Below, piece by piece: positions 1 to 6,469 of a stretch of 9,155 bases of DNA (its first letter is position 1; the number at the start of each line of letters is the position of its first letter). The notes beneath the pieces were generated by a model, which saw nothing but the letters and a program-made list of their open reading frames with translations, did not search any database and was not told the DNA's origin. Both the position numbers and the translations under genes were made by a program. This stretch comes from Rhizobium sp. Q54. Lineage in GTDB: Bacteria > Pseudomonadota > Alphaproteobacteria > Rickettsiales > UBA1997. The DNA is taken from NCBI GenBank assembly GCA_945865855.1, contig CAMBES010000053.1, positions 1-9,155 of the forward strand, in the 5' to 3' direction.

Positions 1-57
1 CCTTGGTTTCGACTCCGCTCAACCAGCGGGAAGGGATCGAGTTTTGTAATTAGTGTA
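1..57. repeat. Direct repeat copy 1: right arm of palindromic element, cut by window edge
   Basis: Positions 1-57 match 282-338 at 53 of 57 bases, the first 38 without mismatch. The segment begins with ccttggtttcgactccgctc, the right arm of the inverted repeat that is complete at 229-310. Its partner arm would lie to the left of this window, so a second full copy of the element probably straddles the window edge. The match continues about 28 bp beyond the palindrome arm, so the repeated unit is larger than the hairpin itself. Confidence 0.9.
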
Positions 58-140
58 ATTGTCGCTGGATTAATTCAAGACGGGGCTCCTGCAATAGTTT
101 GGGTTAGTTAGTAAATTTGTATCCAGCTGCGATATTAAAA

Positions 141-240
141 TTTCTTATCCGTAGCGAAACTTTCTTATCCACTGCTTAACTTTCTTATCCACTGCTTAAC
201 TTTCTTATCCGCTGGTTTTCTTTCTTATCCGCTGGTTGAG
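141..240. repeat. Tandem array of five 20-bp units (constant decamer plus variable decamer)
   Basis: Five head-to-tail units start at 141, 161, 181, 201 and 221. Each opens with the invariant decamer tttcttatcc, followed by a variable decamer: gtagcgaaac, actgcttaac (twice), gctggttttc and gctggttgag. The last unit runs into the left arm of the palindrome at 229, and an inverted copy of the constant part (ggataagaa) lies at 256-264. There is no spacer structure, so it is not a CRISPR. Each unit holds a nonamer close to the DnaA-box consensus TTATCCACA: TTATCCACT in units 2 and 3, TTATCCGCT in units 4 and 5, and TTATCCGTA in unit 1. Function is unknown. It could be a by-product of palindrome-repeat decay or an iteron-like protein-binding array. 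Confidence 0.92.
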
Positions 241-310
241 CGAAGTCGAAACCAAGGATAAGAAGCCCCCGAAACCCCTTCCCTTGGTTTCGACTCCGCT
301 CAACCAGCGG
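229..310. repeat. Interspersed palindromic element, 29-bp arms with 24-bp loop
   Basis: Positions 229-257 are the reverse complement of 282-310 except for one A/C mismatch (243 against 296). The 24-bp centre (258-281) is not paired. The folded RNA or single strand would be a very stable long hairpin. It lies 42 bp past the stop codon of the TIR-like gene in that gene's direction of transcription, so it could protect the 3' end of the transcript or slow polymerase, but no U-run follows it and a true intrinsic terminator is not supported. Arm sequences of this general kind are common as dispersed palindromes in bacteria. A second copy at position 1 shows this one is repeated. Confidence 0.9.
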
Positions 311-338
311 GAAGGGATCAAGTTTTGCAATTGTTGTA
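282..338. repeat. Direct repeat copy 2, ending 13 bp from the TIR-like gene stop
   Basis: This is the second copy of the 57-bp direct repeat at 1-57, with differences at 320, 328, 333 and 334. Its first 29 bp are the right arm of the palindrome. Its right end lies 13 bp before the TIR-like gene's stop codon, so the repeat cluster directly abuts the accessory gene. Confidence 0.88.
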
Positions 339-351
339 TACTGTCCATGGA

Positions 352-1164
352 TTATCGGATTACTAATTTACCGAACTCTCTTTTGATCGTCGCCAGAACA
401 TCTCCGAAAGTTTCTTTTATTCTTCCCTTTGAAAACCTTATTTGTTGTATTCCATCCAAATTCGTAAAATTATTCGCACCCTCTTCAAGAAGCACTATTG
501 CACGATCGAAACCAAGTTTACCTTGAAAAAGACCAGTCTCGTGAACAACATTTAAACGCGGGTTATAAGTACCATCAATCTGCTCATCTTCAGCACTCAT
601 TACTAAAATAGCGAATGAGCTCCTTTCGATCATACTTTCAAGAATATCACGAATTGTATGTCCGGCTCTGGATCCAGTTTCATAGGCTTCAATTTGCATT
701 CCGTGCTTATCCTGCAAATGATCTTTTAGATCTCTCCACTGACCTTCCCTTCCGTGTCCAATAAAAATAGTAATATCCCTACCTTTCTGCTTTTCATCTT
801 CATCTTTTTTTTCCTCTATTATCTTTGAATCAACGAGATTTTCCTCAAACACCTCAAATAAAGCTTGTATACCAGATCTATCTGGCGATTTGACACTCAC
901 ACTCGTTTGTTTGTAGAGAAGATTTATAGTAATTTGATGGCTATAGTTTTTGGTTTCTACCCAAAAACTAGCTTCGTCAGAATTTCTGTAGTCAGACATA
1001 AATTCTTCAAAATTATCATGAGACCATTCCTCTCCATTTAATTTTGCAGACATATTAGAAAATTTGATTTCTTGATCTCCTGCCAAGTTCCGAAGTTTCT
1101 CTAAAGATTTTTTTATTACATCCGTCGAAAACTTTGTAAGTTTATAGTTTTTATTTTTTTCCAT
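352..1164 (-). CDS. TIR-like domain protein, candidate immune effector
   Basis: 270 residues. The C-terminal part, about residues 129-265, reads as the predicted nucleotide-binding TIR-like family (PF10137, the type found in CBASS Cap12 and Pycsar effectors). It opens with a buried strand and the HGR motif (ITIFIGHGRE, 131-140), then TIRDILESM, a hydrophobic strand SFAILVMSAED (183-193), and NVVHETGLFQGKLG (205-218). In that last motif E209 is the likely NADase glutamate and GKLG is a family signature. Residues 1-112 form a separate predicted alpha/beta region I do not recognise, with DNFEEFMSDYRNSDEASFWV (50-69) in its core. A highly charged Lys/Glu/Asp linker (113-129) joins the two. The ATG lies 2 nt after the ppdK stop. 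AAGG nine bases upstream, inside the last ppdK codons, is a plausible ribosome binding site, so translation is probably coupled. There is no nucleotidyl- or adenylate-cyclase gene nearby, so this is not a complete CBASS or Pycsar operon. The NAD-cleaving role is inferred from family. Confidence 0.85.
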   Translation of the reverse strand: MEKNKNYKLTKFSTDVIKKSLEKLRNLAGDQEIKFSNMSAKLNGEEWSHDNFEEFMSDYRNSDEASFWVETKNYSHQITINLLYKQTSVSVKSPDRSGIQALFEVFEENLVDSKIIEEKKDEDEKQKGRDITIFIGHGREGQWRDLKDHLQDKHGMQIEAYETGSRAGHTIRDILESMIERSSFAILVMSAEDEQIDGTYNPRLNVVHETGLFQGKLGFDRAIVLLEEGANNFTNLDGIQQIRFSKGRIKETFGDVLATIKREFGKLVIR

Positions 1165-1166
1165 GA

Positions 1167-3851
1167 TTATTTACCTTGATATAACCCCGCTCTAGCCGCT
1201 GCCAATCTTGCGATTGGAACGCGGTAAGGTGAGCAGCTCACGTAGTTCAAGCCTGCTTTGTGGCAGAATTCGATTGATGCGGGGTTGCCGCCGTGTTCGC
1301 CGCAGATTCCTAGTTTGATGTCTTTGCGAGTCGCCTTTCCTTTTTCGACGGCAATTTTAATTAATGCGCCTACCCCTTCTTGGTCTAGTTCGGCGAAGGG
1401 ATCTTTTTCTAAAATTCCGGCTTTTTGGTAGTGACCCAGAAAGCTGGCGGAATCGTCGCGGCTTAATCCGAAAGTTGTTTGGGTTAAGTCATTTGTTCCA
1501 AAGCTAAAAAATTCGGCTTCTTCGGCGATTTGGTCGGCGAGTAGCGCAGCTCTAGGAAGCTCGATCATCGTGCCAACCATGTAATTTAGCTTCGCGCCGG
1601 TTTCTTGTTCGACGGATTTTTCGGTTGCAACGATTAATGCTTTTAAGATTTGTAGCTCTTTCTTAGTCGCAACTAGCGGCACCATGATTTCTAGAAGTAC
1701 GTCTTTACCAGTTTCTTTCTTAGTGATTGAAGCGGCTTCAAAAATTGCTCTCGCCTGCATTTCGTAGATTTCTGGATAAGAAATTCCGAGACGACAACCG
1801 CGGTGGCCAAGCATTGGATTTTGTTCGTGAAGTTGGCTGATACGGTGTTTGACGTAACCAACATCAACGCCAACGGCTTTTGCAACTTCAGCGATTTCGC
1901 TGTCTTTATGCGGCAAAAATTCGTGAAGAGGAGGATCAAGAAGACGAATCGTCACCGGTAATCCGGCCATAATTTTGAAGATCTCGACGAAGTCTTTACG
2001 CTGCATTGGCAGCAATTTCGCAAGAGCTTTTTTACGACCTTCAAGCGTTTCCGCCAAAATCATTTCGCGCACAGAAATAATGCGATCTTCGCTGAAAAAC
2101 ATGTGCTCAGTTCTGCACAGACCAATACCTTCGCAACCGAAGTCGCGCGCAACTTGGCAATCAAGTGGGGTTTCGGCATTTGTACGAACTCGAAGCACGC
2201 GAACTTCATCAGCCCATTTCATGATTGTTTCAAAATCACCAGAAAGATTTGGCTTCAAAGTTGGCACCGAACCAAGAATCACATCACCGGTTGAACCGTT
2301 AATAGTAATGATGTCGCCTTGTTTTACTTTCACGCCACCTGCGGTGAAAAATTGACCACCTTGATCAACGTGAAGACCAGATGCGCCAGAAACACAAGGC
2401 GTTCCCATGCCACGCGCCACAACGGCCGCGTGCGATGTCATGCCGCCGCGAGCGGTGAGAATTCCTTGCGACACATGCATTCCCTTGATGTCTTCAGGGC
2501 TAGTTTCAACACGAACTAAAATAACTTTTCCGCCATTTTCTGATTTTTTTTCTGCTTCGGCTGAAGAAAATACAACGATGCCAGAAGCCGCACCTGGAGA
2601 AGCCGGAAGACCTTTTGCAATAACTTGAACTTTTGCTTTTGGGTCGAGAGTTGGGTGCAGAAGTTGATCAAGACTTGATGGATCAATGCGTAACAAAGCT
2701 TCTTTTTTGCTGATCAAATTTTCTTCAACCATGTCGACAGCGATTTTTACTGCAGCGTGAGCGGTACGTTTGCCGTTACGAGTCTGTAGCATCCACAGCT
2801 TTTTATTTTGCACGGTGAATTCGATATCTTGCATGTCGCGATAATGCAGCTCGAGTTTTTTATAAATTTTTTCGAGCTCTAAAAACACATCAAGCATGGT
2901 TTCTTCCATTGAAGGAAGAACAGAGTTAAGCTGCTTCTTGCCTGAGTTGGTGATTGATTGCGGAGTGCGAATTCCCGCCACAACATCTTCGCCTTGGGCA
3001 TTGATTAAATATTCGCCGTAAAGTTCTTTCGTGCCAGTTGAGGGGTTGCGAGTAAACGCCACTCCTGTTGCCGAAGTGTCTCCCATATTTCCAAAAACCA
3101 TCGATTGCACATTAACCGCAGTTCCCCAAGAGGCGGGGATGTCATTTAGTTGGCGGTAAACGATTGCGCGATTATTCATCCAAGAAGCAAACACCGCTTC
3201 AACCGCGCCCCAGAGCTGTTCATTCACATCTTGTGGAAAATCAAAACCCAATTCTTTTTTCACTTCAGATTTAAAAAGAGCGACAATTTCTTCGAGATTT
3301 TCTGTACTTAAATCTGTGTCGGCAGAAGCGCCAAATTCATGTTTTTTCTCGTCCAAAATCACTTCGAAATTGTGGTGATCAAAACCAAGAACAACGTTCG
3401 AATACATTTGGATGAAGCGACGGTAAGAGTCGAAAGCAAAACGACGATTGCCAGATTTTTCTGCTAAACCCAAAACTGTTTTGTCGTTTAGGCCCAAATT
3501 CAAAACTGTATCCATCATGCCAGGCATTGAAGCTCTAGCGCCGGAGCGAACAGAAAAAAGTAGGGGATTTTTTTCATCACCAAATTTTGCACCGATTTTT
3601 TCTTCGATTTGTGCGAGCGCAACCGCAACTTCTTTTCTTAAAGAATCAGGAAATTTCTTGTCGTTCTTATAATAAAAATCGCAGAACTCGGTAGTAATCG
3701 TAAATCCAGGGGGAACTGGCAAACCCATTTTAGACATTTCTGCAAGGTTAGCGCCTTTGCCACCAAGAAGACTTTTCATCGAAGCGTCGCCTTCAGATTT
3801 ACCGTCGCCGAAAGAATAAACGAATTTTTGCCCAGGGGTTGTAACTGTCAT
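1167..3851 (-). CDS. ppdK: Pyruvate, phosphate dikinase
   Basis: 894 residues, full length for bacterial PPDK. The enzyme interconverts pyruvate + ATP + Pi with PEP + AMP + PPi in the cytosol. The N-terminal ATP-grasp region shows LLGGKGANLAEMS (28-40), LFSVRSGARASMPGMMDTVL (98-117) and the FGNMGDTSATGVAFTRNP stretch (253-270). The swivelling phosphohistidine domain has GGMTSHAAVVARGMGTP (469-485) with H474 as the phosphorylated histidine and T472 as the usual regulatory threonine. The C-terminal TIM-barrel PEP/pyruvate domain has GLCRTEHMFF (577-586), GHRGCRLGISYPE (682-694), FGTNDLTQ (784-791) and the catalytic cysteine in GICGEHGG (C850). All key residues seen are intact. The start ATG is 2 nt after the degenerate end of the upstream pseudogene and has no clear Shine-Dalgarno (the leader is taatctaaaa). 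The TIR-like gene follows after 2 nt. With Pgk nearby this suggests PPi-linked ATP formation or gluconeogenic PEP supply. Confidence 0.98.
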   Translation of the reverse strand: MTVTTPGQKFVYSFGDGKSEGDASMKSLLGGKGANLAEMSKMGLPVPPGFTITTEFCDFYYKNDKKFPDSLRKEVAVALAQIEEKIGAKFGDEKNPLLFSVRSGARASMPGMMDTVLNLGLNDKTVLGLAEKSGNRRFAFDSYRRFIQMYSNVVLGFDHHNFEVILDEKKHEFGASADTDLSTENLEEIVALFKSEVKKELGFDFPQDVNEQLWGAVEAVFASWMNNRAIVYRQLNDIPASWGTAVNVQSMVFGNMGDTSATGVAFTRNPSTGTKELYGEYLINAQGEDVVAGIRTPQSITNSGKKQLNSVLPSMEETMLDVFLELEKIYKKLELHYRDMQDIEFTVQNKKLWMLQTRNGKRTAHAAVKIAVDMVEENLISKKEALLRIDPSSLDQLLHPTLDPKAKVQVIAKGLPASPGAASGIVVFSSAEAEKKSENGGKVILVRVETSPEDIKGMHVSQGILTARGGMTSHAAVVARGMGTPCVSGASGLHVDQGGQFFTAGGVKVKQGDIITINGSTGDVILGSVPTLKPNLSGDFETIMKWADEVRVLRVRTNAETPLDCQVARDFGCEGIGLCRTEHMFFSEDRIISVREMILAETLEGRKKALAKLLPMQRKDFVEIFKIMAGLPVTIRLLDPPLHEFLPHKDSEIAEVAKAVGVDVGYVKHRISQLHEQNPMLGHRGCRLGISYPEIYEMQARAIFEAASITKKETGKDVLLEIMVPLVATKKELQILKALIVATEKSVEQETGAKLNYMVGTMIELPRAALLADQIAEEAEFFSFGTNDLTQTTFGLSRDDSASFLGHYQKAGILEKDPFAELDQEGVGALIKIAVEKGKATRKDIKLGICGEHGGNPASIEFCHKAGLNYVSCSPYRVPIARLAAARAGLYQGK

Positions 3852-3853
3852 TT

Positions 3854-4422
3854 TTAGATTAAGTCAAATTGAAGTTTTTGAAACTCAAAGCCATTTGCAA
3901 CCATTGAAATCAGGCGCTTTCCAGCATTATGTTTTCTGGTCGAAAGATCTCAAAAAGAATGTTTTTTAGAAAAACTAAAAACCCATTCAGCGAAATTTTT
4001 AGCCGTGATTTGAAAATTTTTTTTGTGTGAGAACCGTTTTTCTTAAGAAAGTAGACGGCATATTCGAGTCTGATTTTCTTCGCCTGAACTTAATTATGCA
4101 GGCTAAAATCAAACTTCATTTCTTGTGAAATTTTTACCGACTCTTTTTGTAAAGAAAAGTTTTCGATCATAAATTTTTTTGACAGATTATTACAATCGAT
4201 GTCGATTATCTTCAGCGCTGACTTATCGCCTTTTTTGGGCAAAGTTCTTAAAGCCTGCTTAATCATATTTTCGCGCATTCTTTGCTTAGGCTCTTTCTTA
4301 GCCCAAATTTCTTTTAGAAAATTTTTTAGAAATTTTGATTTGGAGAATTTTTTATCAGCTTTAAAAACATTGTCAGCAAGGGTCGCAGGGAATCTGTAAT
4401 CGTAAACTTCTTTAAGATTCAT
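3854..4422 (-). pseudogene. Decayed DNA alkylation repair family gene (HEAT-repeat AlkC/AlkD-like)
   Basis: The open stretch 4422-4090 (110 codons) begins like COG4335-type DNA alkylation repair proteins: MNLKEVYDYRF, then FSKSKFLKNFLKE, WAKKEPKQRMR. It then jumps at about residue 52 (near 4264-4272) to what I recognise as the family's C-terminal part, IKQALRTLPKKGDKSALKII, so roughly 200 central residues of HEAT repeats are missing. The stop TAA at 4092-4090 falls inside the C-terminal domain. The same frame continues VQAKKIRLEYAVYFLKKNG and SHTKKIFK. A one-base loss near 4008-4011 then shifts the frame to ITAKNFAEWVFSFSKKHSF, a TGA at 3952-3950 interrupts it, and it resumes DLSTRKHNAGKRLISMVANG and ends in QKLQFDLI with a TAA at 3856-3854. 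Damage is thus one internal deletion, two nonsense codons and one frameshift. Family assignment is from memory of its conserved ends. The residue pattern continuing across each break makes decay, rather than chance, convincing. Confidence 0.85.
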
Positions 4423-4553
4423 TCTGGGCAGGGAAATTCGCTAAGCTAACTAGGCTGCGATGTATTTGTAACATCCTGGCGAGGCGCATAAAAATACTTC
4501 GATCAAGAATTTTAGAGAAAGCTCACCTCAAAAGATCGACTTAGTAGAAATTT

Positions 4554-4631
4554 TGGTCGGGGCGGAGAGATTCGAACTCCCGACCCCCTGGTCCCAAACC
4601 AGGTGCGCTAGCCAGACTGCGCTACGCCCCG
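4554..4631 (-). tRNA. tRNA-Pro (anticodon UGG), CCA encoded
   Basis: Read on the minus strand from 4631, a full cloverleaf forms. The acceptor stem is CGGGGCG with CGCCCCG, the D arm is GCGC...GCGC, and the anticodon stem CCTGG/CCAGG encloses loop TTTGGGA with anticodon TGG at 4596-4594. A 5-nt variable loop and a T arm with TTCGAAT follow. The discriminator base is A (4557) and is followed directly by CCA in the DNA (4556-4554). UGG reads all or most proline codons in small genomes. The gene is divergent from the small secreted-protein gene. I could not identify a convincing promoter or terminator for it. Confidence 0.97.
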
Positions 4632-4729
4632 AATAAAATTTCTTGAAAGTAAGTAATGTAGCAAAATCTTACTACGTTCCCCTGCGAAAGGGGCGCGCAT
4701 CAAATTCACAACACCAACAAAAGTCAACC

Positions 4730-5014
4730 ATGAAAACCACACCACTACTTCTTACTGTCGCAGCAATTTTTTTTATTACCATTAAGCCAACACTAGCCTG
4801 GAACGGATACGATTTCGACAATAAAGCCGGAATTGAAATCGGCGAAGGAAACCTGGTGCGAGAAGGTTTGGTGATTCAATTCTACGATTCCAAAATCGAC
4901 AATTATTGCACTGTAAAAGTTTTATTCATGGAATCGATCGCGGGTGGGACAAGAATTCAGGTCAAAGATTTAGAGACCAATGAGGAAAGAACTCTGATTA
5001 TGAATGAGGAATAG
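4730..5014 (+). CDS. Small secreted protein, DUF5334-like
   Basis: 94 residues. The N-terminus is a Sec signal peptide: lysine at position 2, hydrophobic core LLLTVAAIFFITI (6-18) and a TLA-W cleavage site after residue 23, giving a mature periplasmic or secreted protein of about 71 residues. The mature part, with WNGYDFD, IEIGEGNLVREG (35-46), a YDS turn and a closing ETNEERTLIM, resembles the DUF5334 family of small proteins of unknown function known in Rickettsiales and some gammaproteobacteria. That match is from memory and only moderately sure. I chose the ATG at 4730 because it starts exactly at the signal peptide; a TTG 87 nt upstream would put 29 polar residues before it. No Shine-Dalgarno is visible. 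The last 17 nt overlap the end of the convergent pgk gene. Confidence 0.8.
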   Translation: MKTTPLLLTVAAIFFITIKPTLAWNGYDFDNKAGIEIGEGNLVREGLVIQFYDSKIDNYCTVKVLFMESIAGGTRIQVKDLETNEERTLIMNEE

Positions 5015-6188
5015 AAAGTGCCGCTACACCTGGCAAATCCTTACCCTCTAACCATTCGAGAAAGGCTCCGCCAGCAGTTGAAATATAAGTAAATTTTTCT
5101 GCTAAACCAATTGAGTTAAGAGCAGAAATAGAATCTCCACCGCCAGAAACCGAAATTAATTTTCCAGCCGCAGTAAGGTCTGCCGCAGTGCGTGCAAAAC
5201 TTTCAGTTCCGATGTTAAAAGGTTTAATTTCGAAAGCGCCGAGTGGTCCATTCCAAACTAAAGTTTGATGCTTCGCTAGCTCCTCGGCAATCTTGGCGCT
5301 GCTTGCCGCGCCGATGTCGAGAATCATGTCGTCATCGGCAACTTCATCAACCAAAACAGTTCGGCACGGCGCATTTTGTTGGAATTTTTTTGCAACAACA
5401 ACATCGATCGGAAGAAGAACTCGCACATTTTTCAGAATTTCTAAAGCCGTTTCTTTTAGATCTTTTTCACACAGAGATTTTCCAATATTTTTTCCCAAAG
5501 CGTAAAGAAATGTATTGGCCATGCCACCACCAACTACAATGGTTTGCGCTTTTTTTGAGAGTGAGTTTAGCAAATCTAATTTTGTTGAAACTTTTGCTCC
5601 ACCAACAACGGCCATCATCGGTTTTTTGGCATTTTCTAAATGATTAGTTAGGCCGTCTAATTCTTCTTCCATCAAAAATCCAGCAGCTGATTTTAAGATC
5701 GCCGGAATACCAGTGATCGAAGCATGGGAGCGGTGTGAACAAGAAAATGCATCATTCACGTAGAGATTTCCAAGACTTGCTAATTTATGCGAAAATTCTG
5801 GATCGTTTTTGGTTTCTTGTTTGTAGAAACGTAGATTTTCTAACATAATTACCTCTCCGTAATTCATGGCTTCAACGGCTTTTATTACTTTCTCGCCAAT
5901 ACAATCATCAACAAAACTAACCTTGATTGAGCCAAGCAATTCCTGAACGTGAGCAACTAAAGGTTTGATTGACATTGAAGGATCTACCATTCCTTCTGGA
6001 CGACCAAAATGCGAAATCACGATCACTTTTGCTTTATTTTCAGCGAGATATTTAAGCGTCGGAATTACGGCTTTAATTCGAGTGTCATCATCAATTTTTC
6101 CGTTACTCATCGGAACATTGATATCTACGCGAATGACCACATTTTTATTGGTAACAACGCAATCTTTTAAACGGTTGAATTTAGGCAT
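4998..6188 (-). CDS. pgk: Phosphoglycerate kinase
   Basis: 396 residues, the normal length. It catalyses 1,3-bisphosphoglycerate + ADP to 3-phosphoglycerate + ATP, the first substrate-level ATP step of glycolysis, and is reversible for gluconeogenesis. The substrate-side N-domain has RVDINVP (20-26, with R20, D22, N24), SHFGRPEG (59-66), ENLRFYKQE (117-125) and NDAFSCSHRSHAS (145-157). The nucleotide-side C-domain has GGAKVSTK (196-203), VGGGMANTF (219-227), NGPLGAFE (313-320) and SGGGDS (348-353). All expected binding residues are present. It stands alone on its strand: divergent from the small basic protein gene (83 bp apart) and convergent, with a 17-nt overlap, with the secreted-protein gene. 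The start ATG at 6188 follows a leader without a Shine-Dalgarno. No gap (gapdh), fba or pyk gene is adjacent, unlike the common gap-pgk operon. Confidence 0.98.
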   Translation of the reverse strand: MPKFNRLKDCVVTNKNVVIRVDINVPMSNGKIDDDTRIKAVIPTLKYLAENKAKVIVISHFGRPEGMVDPSMSIKPLVAHVQELLGSIKVSFVDDCIGEKVIKAVEAMNYGEVIMLENLRFYKQETKNDPEFSHKLASLGNLYVNDAFSCSHRSHASITGIPAILKSAAGFLMEEELDGLTNHLENAKKPMMAVVGGAKVSTKLDLLNSLSKKAQTIVVGGGMANTFLYALGKNIGKSLCEKDLKETALEILKNVRVLLPIDVVVAKKFQQNAPCRTVLVDEVADDDMILDIGAASSAKIAEELAKHQTLVWNGPLGAFEIKPFNIGTESFARTAADLTAAGKLISVSGGGDSISALNSIGLAEKFTYISTAGGAFLEWLEGKDLPGVAALSIPHS

Positions 6189-6198
6189 TTTTTAAAAC

Positions 6199-6226
6199 TT
6201 GATTTTGGAGGATTGATTCCTACTTT
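6199..6226 (+). promoter_or_regulatory. Possible sigma-70 promoter for the small-protein/hydrolase pair
   Basis: TTGATT (6199-6204) and TACTTT (6221-6226) are separated by 16 bp, which would start transcription near 6233, about 39 nt before the 6272 start codon. Both hexamers are imperfect and the region is AT-rich, so chance occurrence is quite possible. It lies in the only divergent gap serving the plus-strand pair. Confidence 0.25.
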
Positions 6227-6271
6227 GCTGGCCCTTCATTTTTTTCCAACTTAAAAAATCTCGCTAAAGCA

Positions 6272-6469
6272 ATGGGTACTAAGAACAATCCGAAGAATCG
6301 CGTTAAGAACGTCGCTAAAAGAAAATTTAACGACAAGGAAATCGAGCCAGTTTATTACTACGGAGTTCATGCCGGACACGGCAAATACATGGCGGCAAAA
6401 TATGCCGGTTCAAACCAGCTGGTTGTAGATGGGGAACAAAAACCAGTGCAATGGGACAAAACTAACTAA
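6272..6469 (+). CDS. Conserved-looking small basic protein, unknown function
   Basis: 65 residues, lysine- and asparagine-rich at the N-terminus (MGTKNNPKNRVKNVAKRKF), then an aromatic/glycine core (VYYYGVHAGHGKYMAAKY, 27-44) and a short polar tail. There is no signal peptide and no membrane segment. I do not recognise a named domain, but the gene is supported by its placement: its TAA stop overlaps the hydrolase ATG by one base (TAATG), the typical arrangement of translationally coupled genes, and it begins in the divergent gap where a promoter is expected. The basic N-terminus would suit binding to RNA, DNA or the ribosome, but that is speculation. The leader gctaaagca before the ATG shows no Shine-Dalgarno. 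Confidence 0.8.
   Translation: MGTKNNPKNRVKNVAKRKFNDKEIEPVYYYGVHAGHGKYMAAKYAGSNQLVVDGEQKPVQWDKTN

Noticed and set aside
1..111. Frame open from the left edge ending at TAG 109-111, with a hydrophobic end (FVISVIVAGLIQDGAPAIVW)
   Set aside because: Only 36 codons are visible, a third of them inside the palindromic repeat, with no recognisable family. It could be the tail of a gene to the left but cannot be supported here.
141..240. CRISPR array
   Set aside because: Units are contiguous 20-mers without spacers of constant length, and no cas gene is present.
236..526. Plus-strand open frame of 96 codons across the palindrome
   Set aside because: It starts in the repeat and runs antisense through the 3' end of the TIR-like gene; the peptide has no domain pattern and is best explained as a shadow.
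352..1164. Complete CBASS, Pycsar or Thoeris operon
   Set aside because: No cyclase, nucleotidyltransferase or second effector gene is present on either side within the window.
1975..2628. Several plus-strand open frames antisense to ppdK
   Set aside because: They lie fully inside an intact, strongly conserved gene and show no domain features.
4679..4693. Hairpin CCCCT-gcgaa-AGGGG between tRNA-Pro and the secreted-protein gene
   Set aside because: The stem is only 5 bp and no T-run follows on either strand, so neither a terminator nor a riboswitch can be argued.
4643..4729. N-terminal extension of the secreted-protein gene from a TTG at 4643
   Set aside because: It would bury the signal peptide behind 29 polar residues; the ATG at 4730 gives a proper Sec leader.
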